Shown: positions 52,887 through 62,909 of the stretch, piece by piece | Layout: each line of letters begins with the position of its first letter | How positions within the stretch are numbered: position 1 is the first letter of the stretch | NCBI GenBank assembly: GCA_963724705.1 | Contig: CAVRVS010000001.1 | Span: 310,001-374,000, forward strand | Length of the DNA: 64,000 nt | Reading direction: 5' to 3' | Source of the DNA: DASQPR01 sp963724705 | GTDB taxonomy: Bacteria; Actinomycetota; Actinomycetes; Mycobacteriales; Micromonosporaceae | Made by a program: the position numbers and the translations under genes | Notes under the pieces: model-generated | The model's database searches: none | Told to the model about the DNA's origin: nothing | Seen by the model: the letters and a program-made list of their open reading frames with translations, nothing else

Positions 52887-54013
52887 CGCCACTCGCCTCC
52901 GTCGGCCACCGCCACGCCGGATGGCGCGAGCGCCCCCGGTATCGCGACGACCTCGCGCACCGCGGCCAGGAATGCGTCGTTCTCGGCCGGCGTGCCGGTG
53001 GTGACGCGCAACCATCCGGCCATACCGACGTCCCGGACGAGGACGTCGCGATCGAGCATTGCACGCCACGTCGCCGGGGCATCCGTGAGGCCCCCGAAGA
53101 GCACGAAATTCGCGTCACTCTCGGCCACCGGCAGGCCGAGCCGGCGAAGCTCGGTGACCAGGTAATCCCGGCCTTGCTTGATCGCCTCGACCGTCTCCAG
53201 CAGTGCGTCGACATGGGCGAGCGCGACCTTCGCCGCCGTCTGTGTCAGCGCCGACAGATGATAGGGCAGCCGGACGAGTTGGACGGCGTCGACAATCTCG
53301 GCCGAGGCGGCGAGGTATCCGAGTCGTACACCGGCGCAGGCGAAGGCCTTGCTCATCGTCCGTGTCACAACGAGGCGAGGATTCCCGTCGAGGCTCGCGA
53401 GTGCCGTCGGCGTGCCCGCGCGCCGGAATTCCGCGTAGGCCTCGTCGACGACGACGATGCCCGGTGCCACGTCGAGCACGGCGTCGATCACGGCCGGCGG
53501 CAACGCCGTACCCGTGGGGTTGTTCGGGGCGCAGAGGAACACGACGTCCGGCGCGTGCTCACGGACCTGAGCCACCGCGGAGTCCGGGGTGAGGCCGAAG
53601 TCCCCGTCGCGGTGACCGGCGACCCACTCGGTGGCAGTGCCGAGCGCGAGCAATCGGTGCATCGAATAGGACGGCGTGAAGCCCATCGCGCGACGGCCGG
53701 GACCGCCGAACACCTGCAGCAGCTCCTGTTGGACCTCGTTGGAGCCGTTCGCCGCCCACACCCGCGACGCGTCAAGGCCGTGCCCCAGGTAGGTGGCCAG
53801 GCCCGCACGCAGCTCCTGTGCGTCGCGGTCGGGGTAGCGGTTCACCGTCGGTACGACCTCGGCCAGGCTCGCCGCCATCGCGACGGCCACCGGCGGCGGC
53901 ATCGGGTACGGGTTCTCGTTGGTGTTCAGCCGCACGGCGACGTCGAGTTGCGGCGCACCGTAGGCCGACAGGCCCCGCAACTCGTCACGGATCGGCAACG
54001 CGTGGATGGTCAT
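52883..54013 (-). CDS. hisC: Histidinol-phosphate aminotransferase
   Basis: PLP enzyme converting imidazole-acetol phosphate to histidinol phosphate. The 376 residues show RLNTNENPYPMPPPV, APNNPTGTALPP, VVVDEAYAEF and the PLP Lys in RTMSKAFACAGVRLGYL. WLRVTTGTPAENDAFL is the C-terminal Arg motif. Its ATG overlaps the hisD stop, and its stop overlaps the hisB start, both as ATGA. Confidence 0.97.
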   Translation of the reverse strand: MTIHALPIRDELRGLSAYGAPQLDVAVRLNTNENPYPMPPPVAVAMAASLAEVVPTVNRYPDRDAQELRAGLATYLGHGLDASRVWAANGSNEVQQELLQVFGGPGRRAMGFTPSYSMHRLLALGTATEWVAGHRDGDFGLTPDSAVAQVREHAPDVVFLCAPNNPTGTALPPAVIDAVLDVAPGIVVVDEAYAEFRRAGTPTALASLDGNPRLVVTRTMSKAFACAGVRLGYLAASAEIVDAVQLVRLPYHLSALTQTAAKVALAHVDALLETVEAIKQGRDYLVTELRRLGLPVAESDANFVLFGGLTDAPATWRAMLDRDVLVRDVGMAGWLRVTTGTPAENDAFLAAVREVVAIPGALAPSGVAVADGGEWR

Positions 54014-55368
54014 ATGCTCCTCGTGGCTGCGGGGGTGGTCGCCTCGTCGCGGGCGGTGATCGCCTCGCCGTGCGCCGGCAGATCCTCGGCGTCGGCCAGC
54101 GCGACCACGTATGGCGCGAGGCCGGACAGCGCGTCCGCGCTGTATTCAATGATCTGCATGCCCTTGAGGAACGTCTGAACGGTCAGGCCACCGGAATGCC
54201 GGGCGCAGCCACCGGTCGGCAGGACGTGGTTCGAGCCGGCCGCATAGTCGCCCAGCGACACCGGTGAGTACGCACCGACGAACACGGCACCGGCCGACGT
54301 GACCCGCTCGGCGACCCGCCGAGCGTCGGCCGTCTGGATCTCGAGGTGCTCGGCACCGTACGCGTTGAGCAGCGCCAGGCCGGTGTCGATGTCGTCGACG
54401 AGTACGGTCGCCGACTGTGGTCCGGACAACGCCTCGGTGATGCGGTCGCTGTGTTTCGTCGCGGCGACCCGGGCGGCGGTCTCCCGGTCGACGGCATCGG
54501 CCAGCGCGGCCGACGTCGTCACGAGCACGCTCGCGGCCATCGGGTCGTGTTCGGCCTGGCTGATCAGGTCAGCGGCAACGTGGCGGGCATCGGCCGTGTC
54601 GTCGGCGAGGATCGCGATCTCGGTCGGGCCGGCCTCCGAGTCGATGCCGACCACGCCACGGACGAGCCGTTTCGCCGCCGCCACCCAGATGTTGCCCGGG
54701 CCGGTGATCATGTCGACGGGTTCGCAGACGTCGGACGCCGCTGGTTCGTCGGCGTCCGCCGCCGCGCCCCGCGTGCCGTACGCGAACATCGCGATCGCCT
54801 GCGCGCCACCGACCGCGTACACCTCGTCGACGCCGAGCAGGGAACACGCCGCGAGCACGAGTGGATGCGGCCGCCCGGTCTCCCGCTGGGGTGGACTCGC
54901 GACCGCGATCTCGGTGACCCCGGCGAGTTGGGCCGGCACGACGTTCATCACCACACTGGACGGATAGACGGCGCGGCCGCCGGGGACGTACAGGCCGACG
55001 CGCCGGACCGGGCGCCACGTCTGCGTCACCCTGCCGCCCGGCACCACCTCGGTGACGACGTCGCTGCGCCGCTGGTCGCCGTGAGCCCGCCGGGCGTTCG
55101 CGATGGCGATGCCGAGGGCCTGCCGTACCGCCGGATCGAGCGCCTCGGCGGCCGCGGCGATGTCGGCGCCGTCGACGCGCAACCGCGACGGCGTCACGCC
55201 ATCGAAACGTGCGCTCGCTGCCTTGACCGCGTCGGCACCATGCTCGCGGACCGAGACCACGACGTCCCGGACCGCATCCGCGGCCGATTCGACGTCCAGC
55301 TGGGCGCGCGGCAACCGGGCCACGCGCGCCGCGTCGGAAATTCCACGCAGGTCAATACGCGTCAGCAC
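54010..55368 (-). CDS. hisD: Histidinol dehydrogenase
   Basis: Oxidises histidinol to histidine in two NAD+ steps with zinc. The 452-residue protein has YVPGGRAVYPSSVVMN, NIWVAAAKRLV, the zinc-site ISQAEHDPMAASVL and GGCARHSGGLTVQTFLKG. The GTG start at 55368 follows TAGACT by 6 nt, so the his operon starts with a leaderless message. The downstream hisC overlaps by 4 nt. Confidence 0.97.
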   Translation of the reverse strand: MLTRIDLRGISDAARVARLPRAQLDVESAADAVRDVVVSVREHGADAVKAASARFDGVTPSRLRVDGADIAAAAEALDPAVRQALGIAIANARRAHGDQRRSDVVTEVVPGGRVTQTWRPVRRVGLYVPGGRAVYPSSVVMNVVPAQLAGVTEIAVASPPQRETGRPHPLVLAACSLLGVDEVYAVGGAQAIAMFAYGTRGAAADADEPAASDVCEPVDMITGPGNIWVAAAKRLVRGVVGIDSEAGPTEIAILADDTADARHVAADLISQAEHDPMAASVLVTTSAALADAVDRETAARVAATKHSDRITEALSGPQSATVLVDDIDTGLALLNAYGAEHLEIQTADARRVAERVTSAGAVFVGAYSPVSLGDYAAGSNHVLPTGGCARHSGGLTVQTFLKGMQIIEYSADALSGLAPYVVALADAEDLPAHGEAITARDEATTPAATRSI

Positions 55369-55374
55369 CGCCCA

Positions 55375-55380
55375 AGTCTA
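55375..55380 (-). promoter_or_regulatory. -10 box TAGACT at the head of the his operon
   Basis: TAGACT on the minus strand ends 6 nt before the hisD GTG. Confidence 0.55.
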
Positions 55381-55478
55381 GACGGCCGTCCACGCTTCGA
55401 ACCGCGGCCGACCAGCAGCTGGGACACACCGGGATCGGGTGCGATCGCCGCCCGTCGCCAGCCGCGCATGATCGGCGC

Positions 55479-55484
55479 TAGGCT
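55479..55484 (+). promoter_or_regulatory. -10 box TAGGCT before the LON-domain gene
   Basis: TAGGCT ends 8 nt before the ATG at 55493. Confidence 0.45.
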
Positions 55485-55492
55485 TTGCGCCA

Positions 55493-56194
55493 ATGAGCGA
55501 GCGGCTGCCGTTGTTTCCGTTGGGGACCGTGTTGTTCCCGGGGCTTGTGCTGCCGTTGCACGTGTTCGAGGAACGTTATCGGGCCATGGTCCGCCACCTG
55601 ATCCGCGACGACGACGATCACGGTGCCTTCGGCGTCGTCGCGATCCGGCTCGGCCGCGAGACCGTGGTCGGCGATACGGCGGCCGACGGGACACCGACCG
55701 ATCAGGCCGAAGTCACGTTGCATCAGGTCGGTTGCACGGCCGAAATCCGCCAACTCACGGCACACCCGGACGGACGATTCGATCTGGTGACCGTCGGGCG
55801 TCGCCGGTTCCGCATCCGTGAGTTGCACCGGGAGGCGGCGCCGTTTCTGGAAGCCGACATCGACTGGATCGACGAACCGGATGCCGATGCGCGCGCCGAG
55901 TCGTTGGTGCCCGGGATGCTCGACCTGTTCCAGCGTTACCTGCAGGTGATCCGGACCGATGGCGGCGAAGGCGGCGAGCAGCTGCCCGACGACCCGGCCG
56001 TGCTGTCTTATCTGATCGCCGCGACGGCCGTGCTCGCGGTCGACGATCGGCAGCAACTGCTGGCCGCGGACACTCCGGCCGACCGGCTGGCGCTCGAACG
56101 CCGGCTGATCAACCGCGAGCTCGTGCTGCTGCGCGAACTCAATGCTCTGCCCATCCCGCTCGGCGATCTTGCCGCCGCGTCCAGCGACAACTGA
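55493..56194 (+). CDS. LON substrate-binding-domain protein
   Basis: Cytosolic 233-residue protein consisting of the LON N-terminal domain without protease or ATPase parts. It opens LPLFPLGTVLFPGLVLPLHVFEERYRAMVRHLI, the family hallmark, then GCTAEIRQL and DLVTVGRRRFRI. The role may be substrate recognition or stress-related, but is unknown. It is divergent from hisD and convergent with DUF2567. Confidence 0.9.
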   Translation: MSERLPLFPLGTVLFPGLVLPLHVFEERYRAMVRHLIRDDDDHGAFGVVAIRLGRETVVGDTAADGTPTDQAEVTLHQVGCTAEIRQLTAHPDGRFDLVTVGRRRFRIRELHREAAPFLEADIDWIDEPDADARAESLVPGMLDLFQRYLQVIRTDGGEGGEQLPDDPAVLSYLIAATAVLAVDDRQQLLAADTPADRLALERRLINRELVLLRELNALPIPLGDLAAASSDN

Positions 56195-56260
56195 GCCAGG
56201 ATTTCGTACTCAATCCCTGCAGCGTCCGGATCTGCCGCGGCAACCCGGTCCGTCTGGGGT

Positions 56261-57016
56261 TCAGGACGGCGCCGACTCGGTGTGCGGAGGTGCGGTCGGC
56301 TGTACCCGGCCGCGCCGGCCGCCGACGAGCGTCGGATTCGCCGTGAAACTCGCAATCAACAGGTACGTGATGATCGCGGCGATCGCCAAGTAGAGCAGAA
56401 CCCCACTCAGGTACGGCAACCAGCCGTGCCACAGCCCGATGTTGCCGGCCTGCTTGATGCGCAGATCCGGCGGAACCAGGACGACCTGGCCGATTTTGCC
56501 ATGCCGAGCTTCGGCCAGCGCGTGCCCGCGACCGATGTTGTGGCCGAAACGCCAGGCGATCCAACCGGCCGCTATACCGCCGACGGCGAGCGCGACCACC
56601 ATGAGCGGGCCGCGGAAGCGGCGCAGCGCGACCCAGGCGATGATCGCGACGAGCACGCCGGCGCCGATCGACAGCAGGATGAACCACGTCTCCTGGCCGG
56701 CCCGCTGTTCGCCGTAGGGCTGCTGCAGGAACAGACCGTCTGACTGGACCACGCCCGGAAGCCATGGCGCGAATGAGGACCAGATCCAGCCGAGAGGCAG
56801 TCCGAGCACGGCGATCACGGCGGCTACCGCGAGCGCGGTCAGGGCTTTCGCTTTCCCGGACGGTCGAGGTTCGGCCGCCAGCGTGGTCGGCGCGCCGTTG
56901 CCGGCCCATGGACCGGGCTCGGCGCCGGGATATGCGTACGACTGCGCGTCCGAGCCCGGATAGGTCGGGTAGGGGGCGCCGCCGCTGGCCGGGTCCGCGG
57001 GTGTCGCACTGGTCAT
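56261..57016 (-). CDS. DUF2567 membrane protein
   Basis: Actinobacterial membrane protein, 251 residues from ATG 57016. A Pro/Tyr-rich N-terminus (about 55 residues) precedes four hydrophobic segments, including ALTALAVAAVIAVLGLPLGWIW and LAIAAIITYLLIASF. SDGLFLQQPYGEQRAGQETWFILLSIGAGVL matches the DUF2567 core. The function is unknown. The start is preferred over ATG 57088 because AGGA lies 7 nt upstream. It follows dnaE. Confidence 0.85.
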   Translation of the reverse strand: MTSATPADPASGGAPYPTYPGSDAQSYAYPGAEPGPWAGNGAPTTLAAEPRPSGKAKALTALAVAAVIAVLGLPLGWIWSSFAPWLPGVVQSDGLFLQQPYGEQRAGQETWFILLSIGAGVLVAIIAWVALRRFRGPLMVVALAVGGIAAGWIAWRFGHNIGRGHALAEARHGKIGQVVLVPPDLRIKQAGNIGLWHGWLPYLSGVLLYLAIAAIITYLLIASFTANPTLVGGRRGRVQPTAPPHTESAPS

Positions 57017-57190
57017 CGAGCGATCCTCACATGCTGGTGGTCCGGCGCGGCGCGCGGGCGGATACGGTCTGGGCGGCCTGAAATCCATCCTGACACGCGA
57101 ACCTTGGCAGCGTCCGGCGGACCGGCCCGCGATAGCGCGGGTGCGGCCGCGGCGCCTCGATCGCGGTCGCCGCGGAACGGCCGGGCCAAC

Positions 57191-60100
57191 CTATGCCACG
57201 GCGGTCGGGCCGAGCAACGCTTTCAGATCGGCCATGAGCGCCGTCGTGGGCGCGACGCGCATCGGGCTCAGCCGCAGCACTGTGGCCCGCGACCCGTTGA
57301 CCAGGCGTACGTGCACCTCGGCCGGCCCGGGATGGCTCACCAACACTTCCTTGAGCCGATCGACGAGTGGCGGCGTGCAGCGCGACTGAGGCAGCGCGAC
57401 GACGACCGGCTTGACCGTGTCCGGCGCGGTGATGTCCGGGATCGAGAGGTCCATCGCCATCAGCCGCGGCTGGTCGTCTCGCCGGTCGACCCGCCCACGG
57501 ACGACCACGATCGCGTCTTCGGCCACGTACTGGCCCACCAACTCGTACGTGTTCGGGAAGAACATCACCTCGACCGCGCCGCCGAGATCCTCCAGCGTGG
57601 CGCTGGCCCAACTGCGGCCCTGTTTCGTGATGCGGCGGGACACACCGGAGAGAATGCCGGCCAGCGTGACGATCTGGCCGTCGCCGACCGTACCCTCTTC
57701 CAGCAGCGCCGAGATCGGCATCTCGGCGGCGGCCGAGAGCACATGTTCGAGGCCGAGCAGCGGATGGTCGGAGACGTAGAGGCCGAGCATCTCCCGTTCG
57801 AACGCGAGCAGGTCGCCCTTGTCCCACTCGGTGGTCGGGATCGGCGGCGTGACCGCGATACCGGGGCCGTCGTCGCCGGCGCCGAACGCGTCGCCGAACA
57901 GGTCGTACTGGCCGACCGCCTCGTTGCGCTTGACGTCCACAAAGGAGTCGATCGCGTCGGCGTGTACGGACAGCAGTCCGCGCCGCGAGTGCCCCAGCGA
58001 GTCGAACGCGCCCGCCTTGATCAGCGACTCGACCGCCTTCTTGTTGCACGCGACGGCGTCGACCTTGCGCAGGTAGTCGTAGAAGTCGGTGAACGCGCCC
58101 TTCTCCCGGCGCGCCCGCCGGATCGACTCGACGACGTTGACTCCGACGTTACGGACAGCGGCGAGCCCGAACCGGATGTCCGTGCCGACGGCGGCGAACC
58201 GCGCGCTCGACTCGTTGACATCCGGTGGCAGCACCTTGATGCCCATCCGGCGGCACTCGGCCAGGTAGACGGCGGACTTGTCCTTGTCATCGCCGACGCT
58301 GGTCAGCAGCGCCGCCATGTACTCGGCCGGATAGTTGGCCTTGAGGTACGCCGTCCAGTAGGACACCAGGCCATATCCGGCCGTGTGCGCCTTGTTGAAG
58401 GCGTAGTCCGAGAACGGGACGAGGATGTCCCACAGTGTCTTGATCGCCGCGTCGGAGTAGCCGTGCTGGCGCATGCCATCGGAGAACGGCACGTACTCCT
58501 TGTCCAGGATCTCCTTCTTCTTCTTACCCATCGCCCGGCGCAGCAGGTCGGCGTTGCCCAGCGAGTAGCCGGCCACCTTCTGCGCGATCGCCATGACCTG
58601 TTCCTGATAGACGATCAGGCCGTACGTGTCGTCGAGGATCTCCGCCAGCGGTTCGGCCAGCTCGGGGTGGATGGGCTGCACGGGTTTGCGGCCGGTCTTG
58701 CGATCGGCATAGTCGTTGTGCGCGTTCGCGCCCATCGGGCCGGGTCGATACAGCGCGAGCACGGCCGAGATGTCCTCGAAGTTGTCCGGCACCATCGAGC
58801 GCAGCAGCGCGCGCATCGGGCCGCCGTCGAGCTGGAACACCCCGAGTGTGTCACCGCGCGCCAGCAGCTCGTACGTCGGCTTGTCTTCGAGCGGAAGCGT
58901 CTCCAAGACCAGGTCGACGCCGCGGTTGTCCTTGATGGATTCGAGGCAGTCGTCGAGCACGGTCAGGTTGCGCAGCCCGAGGAAGTCCATCTTCAACAGG
59001 CCGATGTATTCGCACGCGCCCATGTCGAACTGCGTGATCACAGCACCGTCCTGGTCGCGGCGCCAGATCGGCACCACGTCCAGCAGCGGCTCGCCGGACA
59101 GGATCACGCCGGCCGCGTGTACGCCGACCTGGCGTTTGAGCCCCTCCAGACCGCGGGCGGTGTTGACCACGGTCTGCACGTCCGGATCTGACTCGTAGAG
59201 CGCCCGGAACTCGGCGGCCTCCGGGTAGCGCGGGTGCGACGAGTCGAAGATGCCGGCCAGCGGGACGTCCTTGCCCATGACCGGCGGCGGCATCGCCTTA
59301 GTGATCTTGTCGCCGAGCGCGAACGGATAGCCGAGCACGCGCGCCGCGTCCTTGACGCCGGCCTTCGCCTTGATCGTGCCGTACGTCACGATCTGCGCGA
59401 CCCGCTCTTCGCCGTACTTCTCCGTCGCGTACCGGATCATCTCGCCGCGCCGGCGCTCGTCGAAGTCCAGGTCGATGTCCGGCATCGAGATGCGCTCGGG
59501 GTTGAGGAACCGCTCGAACAGCAGGCCGTGCGGGATCGGGTCCAACTCGGTGATGCCGAGCGCGTACGCGATCAGCGCACCAGCAGCCGATCCGCGACCC
59601 GGGCCGACCCGGATGCCGACCTCCTTCGCGTGCGCGACCAGGTCGGCCACGACCAGGAAGTAGCCGGGGAAGCCCATCTGTGCGATGACGTCGAGCTCAT
59701 AATGCGCCTGCTTCACGTGCGTGTCGGGCACGCCGTTCGGGAACCGCCGGGCCAGACCACGCTCGACCTCGGCGCGCAGGAACGTCTCTTCGTTCTCGCC
59801 CTCGGGTAGCGGGAACGACGGCATCAGATTGCGCGGGGCGAACACGCTGCCGTAATCGCCGATCCGTTCCGCGATCTCCAGCGTTGCGTCACACGCGCCG
59901 GGCACCTCGGCATCCCAGATCGCGCGCATCTGTGCGGCCGACTTCACGTAGTAGTCGTGCCCATCGAGTTTGAAGCGTTTCGGGTCGGCCATCGTCGAGC
60001 CGGACTGGATGCACGTCAGCACCTCGTGCGCGTCGGCATCGGCCTCGTACGTGTAATGCAGGTCGTTGGTGGCCACGGCCTTGAGGTTCAGCCGTTTGCC

Positions 60101-60718
60101 CAGCCGCAGCAGGTCGGCCCGGACCCGCTTCTCGATCTCCAGGCCGTGATCCATGAGCTCGAGATAGAAGTTGTCCGGGCCGAAGACGTCACGGAACTCG
60201 GCCGCCGACTCACAGGCCTTGTCGAAGTTGCCGATCCTCAGCCACGTCTGCACCTCGCCGCCCGGGCAGCCGGTCGTGCCGATGAGTCCGGAGGCATAGC
60301 GGGACAGCAACTCGCGGTCCGCGCGTGGCTTGTAGTAATAGCCCTCCAGGCTCGACAGCGACCCGAGCCGGAACAGGTTGCGCAGGCCGTCGGCGTCCGC
60401 GGCCAGCAAGGTCATATGCGTGTATGCCCCGCCGCCGGAGACGTCGTTCTCGCCACCCTCGGCCCACCGGACTCGCGTCTTGTCCCGGCGGTCCGTCCCC
60501 GGAGTGAGGTAGGCCTCCATGCCGATCACCGGCTTGATGCCGGCGCCAACGGCCTGCTTGTAGAAGTCGTACGCCCCGTAGAGATTGCCGTGGTCGGTCA
60601 TCGCGAGCGCCGGCATTTCCAGGCGGGCGGTCTCGGCGAAAAGGTCTTTGAGCCGCGCGGCGCCGTCGAGCATCGAGTACTCCGTGTGCACGTGTAGATG
60701 CACGAAAGAGTCACTCAT
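57191..60718 (-). CDS. dnaE: DNA polymerase III alpha subunit
   Basis: Replicative polymerase, 1175 residues from ATG 60718 with AGGAGG 10 nt upstream. The PHP domain opens FVHLHVHTEYSMLDGAARL. The palm domain carries PDIDLDFDERRRGEM, which supplies two catalytic Asps. GRGSAAGALIAYALGIT and DNHGNL-like motifs are present. KAHTAGYGLVSYWTAYLK, the OB domain (ILSGVSRRITKQGRSWA) and the C-terminal tau-binding region follow. The gene is intact from end to end. It precedes DUF2567. Confidence 0.98.
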   Translation of the reverse strand: MSDSFVHLHVHTEYSMLDGAARLKDLFAETARLEMPALAMTDHGNLYGAYDFYKQAVGAGIKPVIGMEAYLTPGTDRRDKTRVRWAEGGENDVSGGGAYTHMTLLAADADGLRNLFRLGSLSSLEGYYYKPRADRELLSRYASGLIGTTGCPGGEVQTWLRIGNFDKACESAAEFRDVFGPDNFYLELMDHGLEIEKRVRADLLRLGKRLNLKAVATNDLHYTYEADADAHEVLTCIQSGSTMADPKRFKLDGHDYYVKSAAQMRAIWDAEVPGACDATLEIAERIGDYGSVFAPRNLMPSFPLPEGENEETFLRAEVERGLARRFPNGVPDTHVKQAHYELDVIAQMGFPGYFLVVADLVAHAKEVGIRVGPGRGSAAGALIAYALGITELDPIPHGLLFERFLNPERISMPDIDLDFDERRRGEMIRYATEKYGEERVAQIVTYGTIKAKAGVKDAARVLGYPFALGDKITKAMPPPVMGKDVPLAGIFDSSHPRYPEAAEFRALYESDPDVQTVVNTARGLEGLKRQVGVHAAGVILSGEPLLDVVPIWRRDQDGAVITQFDMGACEYIGLLKMDFLGLRNLTVLDDCLESIKDNRGVDLVLETLPLEDKPTYELLARGDTLGVFQLDGGPMRALLRSMVPDNFEDISAVLALYRPGPMGANAHNDYADRKTGRKPVQPIHPELAEPLAEILDDTYGLIVYQEQVMAIAQKVAGYSLGNADLLRRAMGKKKKEILDKEYVPFSDGMRQHGYSDAAIKTLWDILVPFSDYAFNKAHTAGYGLVSYWTAYLKANYPAEYMAALLTSVGDDKDKSAVYLAECRRMGIKVLPPDVNESSARFAAVGTDIRFGLAAVRNVGVNVVESIRRARREKGAFTDFYDYLRKVDAVACNKKAVESLIKAGAFDSLGHSRRGLLSVHADAIDSFVDVKRNEAVGQYDLFGDAFGAGDDGPGIAVTPPIPTTEWDKGDLLAFEREMLGLYVSDHPLLGLEHVLSAAAEMPISALLEEGTVGDGQIVTLAGILSGVSRRITKQGRSWASATLEDLGGAVEVMFFPNTYELVGQYVAEDAIVVVRGRVDRRDDQPRLMAMDLSIPDITAPDTVKPVVVALPQSRCTPPLVDRLKEVLVSHPGPAEVHVRLVNGSRATVLRLSPMRVAPTTALMADLKALLGPTAVA

Positions 60719-60907
60719 GCTCCGATCGCCTCCTGGGATGTCTGTGGGTCGGGCTCCACGGGCGAGTGCCCAACGCCGACGCAACGACATTAGTCCGGAC
60801 GACCGACGGAACGCGTGCGCGACCGGCCGGTGTCGCGGTGACTTTCGCGATCCGCGCCGCGGCTGCCGTTCAGGCCGCGGGGTGCCGTTCACGCCGCGGG
60901 CGCCCGC

Positions 60908-62821
60908 TCAGCGCAGGAACGGCTCGAGCATCACGCCAGCGGCCTGCAACCACGCGCGGCGGGTCGCCGGCGCCAGCTCGGTGTGCTCGATCGACGAGCC
61001 GGTTTCGAGCATCGGGTCATAGGGCACGACGGCGACCGCACGCGTCCGAGTGGCGAAATGCGTGGCTAGATCCTGCAGCAGCGGCGACGGGTTCGGTGTC
61101 GGGCAGGACAGCAGCGTGACCGCGTTCGCGGCGAGGTCGCCCAGGCCGGTGTCATAGAGCAGGTCGAGCATCCAATCGGCGGTGAAGGCGGCATCCTCGC
61201 GGGGCACCGTGGTGATCACCAGCTGATCGGCCATCTGCAAGATCGTCTGCCAGTTGGAACTTTCCACGTTGTTGCCGGTGTCGACGCAGATCACTTCGTG
61301 GGTGCGTCGGAGCAGTTCCAGCACTCGCCGGACCGTGTACGGATCGAGCTGCCGGGCAAAGCGCGGATTCTCCTCGCCGGCCAGCACGTCGTACGAGCCG
61401 TCCGAGGCGTGCCGCAAGTAGTCGTCAAGCCGGTCCAGCAGCTCGTCGCCGTGGTAGGAGACGATGTCGTCGAGGTCGTTGACAAGGTGACGGATGGTGC
61501 GCGCATGCCGCGCCGAGCCAGCCCGGAGACCGAGCGTGCCGCGCAGCTCATTGTCGTCCCACGCGAGCACGCCGCGGCCGCGTACGCCGCCGATCGTCGC
61601 CGCCGCGAGGACCGTCGCCGTCGTCTTATGTACGCCGCCCTTAGGGTTCGCGAACGCGATGACCTTCGTGCCGCCGAGATCGCGGCGCAGTGCGGTGACA
61701 ATCTCGTCTACTCCGGCGCTCGTCGGCGGCGCCTGCCACTCGACGCGCCCGCTCATGCGTCCCCGCCCGCGGCTCTGCTGGGGCGGGGTGCCGATCCGCG
61801 GCGCGTTGACCGCTCGCGTCGGCGCCGATCCGTACGTCGCCGGCGGTGTCGGCTGCGTCGCCGGCGCCGGGACGTAGCTCGTACCCGTGTACGTCGCGGG
61901 CGCCGCGACCCCACCTGGTGGCGGCGCCACTCCAGTCGGTGCGGCCGCGCGACCAGCGACCGGGCTGCGAGCCGACCCACGGGCCGGCTGCCGTGGCGCC
62001 GGATTTACCGTGGGATCGACAGGTCGTGCATTCGAACCCGGGCCGGCCGCTCGGCCCGTCGGGGGTTCGCCGGAACCACCGCCACTCACCGGCTGGCGAT
62101 AGCCACCGCCATTGACTGGCTCAAAGAGCCCACCACCACTCACCGGCTCGCGATAACCACCACCGCTGACCGGCTCAAAGAGCCCACCACCACTCACCGG
62201 CTCGCGATTACCACCACCGCTGACCGGCTCGAAGAACCCGCCACCGCTCACCGGCGCCCCATACACGCCGGTTTCGCCGCCGCGCTGCCGCGGTCCGACC
62301 ATGCCGGCGGGCGGCGCACCCGAGCGATCCTGATAGCCGGCTCGCGACGGGTCACTGATGCGATCGCGGCCGCGATCCGGAGCGGCGGCCCGGCCGGCTG
62401 CGTCCCCGCCGACCGCACGCTCCGGCCGGCCACGGTCGCCGCGCCGGCCGTTGTCGACCGGACCCGCAGGGTGATCGTGATCCGGCGACCCGTCACTGGG
62501 ACGTCGAGGGTCGTCGCCGAAGTCGTCGGCGCCAGGTCGGTTCGCGAGGCGCGCCCGGTCGAGTAGGGAACGCCACCGTGGCGTCGGTTCGGCGCGATCC
62601 GCTGCCTCCGTGCGATCCACGCGCTCACCTCCTGCCGCTCGGCCCCAGCCGTTGCCCGTGGTGACCAGGGTACGGTCAGCAACCGACTTCCGGCTGTCTG
62701 GTACCCGCCGGTTCGGCGCGCGAAAACGCGGCTCATCAGGGCACGGAGGCCGCGAGCGCGACGCCACGTCCGGTTTGGTCGCTGTGCCGGGTCGGCCAGA
62801 CACCGACCCCCACTCTTTCAC
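60908..62821 (-). CDS. ParA/MinD-like ATPase with deviant Walker A and long repeat-bearing N-terminus
   Basis: 637-residue protein, GTG start at 62821. About 375 residues of Arg/Pro/Gly/Asp-rich disorder precede a ParA/MinD-type ATPase domain. The domain begins VIAFANPKGGVHKT at residues 387-400, where the usual Gly before the Lys is His398, and continues GVLAWDDNELRGTLGLRAGSARH, VICVDTGNN and LVITTVPREDAAF. Such KGGVHKT proteins occur in actinobacterial conjugation-like and secretion loci, to my knowledge. Residues 190-252 are seven 9-residue repeats, PVSGGGxxE. An unassigned membrane protein lies upstream. Confidence 0.78.
   Translation of the reverse strand: MKEWGSVSGRPGTATKPDVASRSRPPCPDEPRFRAPNRRVPDSRKSVADRTLVTTGNGWGRAAGGERVDRTEAADRAEPTPRWRSLLDRARLANRPGADDFGDDPRRPSDGSPDHDHPAGPVDNGRRGDRGRPERAVGGDAAGRAAAPDRGRDRISDPSRAGYQDRSGAPPAGMVGPRQRGGETGVYGAPVSGGGFFEPVSGGGNREPVSGGGLFEPVSGGGYREPVSGGGLFEPVNGGGYRQPVSGGGSGEPPTGRAAGPGSNARPVDPTVNPAPRQPARGSARSPVAGRAAAPTGVAPPPGGVAAPATYTGTSYVPAPATQPTPPATYGSAPTRAVNAPRIGTPPQQSRGRGRMSGRVEWQAPPTSAGVDEIVTALRRDLGGTKVIAFANPKGGVHKTTATVLAAATIGGVRGRGVLAWDDNELRGTLGLRAGSARHARTIRHLVNDLDDIVSYHGDELLDRLDDYLRHASDGSYDVLAGEENPRFARQLDPYTVRRVLELLRRTHEVICVDTGNNVESSNWQTILQMADQLVITTVPREDAAFTADWMLDLLYDTGLGDLAANAVTLLSCPTPNPSPLLQDLATHFATRTRAVAVVPYDPMLETGSSIEHTELAPATRRAWLQAAGVMLEPFLR
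62066..62254 (-). repeat. Seven 27-bp tandem repeats encoding PVSGGGxxE
   Basis: The repeats alternate LFE/FFE and YRE/NRE endings, so a 54-bp higher unit is visible. Codons such as TTT, TAT and AAT are unusual here, and near-identity suggests recent duplication. Confidence 0.75.
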
Positions 62822-62909
62822 ATCGGCGCTCGGATGCCATCACGCTTCGGTCTCTGTCGGCCGCGTGCGGTGTGCTACACGATCGGCCGCCGCGGCGCAC
62901 CGCGGCGGG

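Noticed and set aside
57104..59191. 695-residue plus-strand frame opposite dnaE
   Set aside because: Antisense shadow; dnaE motifs are intact on the other strand.
62066..62254. CRISPR-like array
   Set aside because: The repeats are in-frame coding units without unique spacers.
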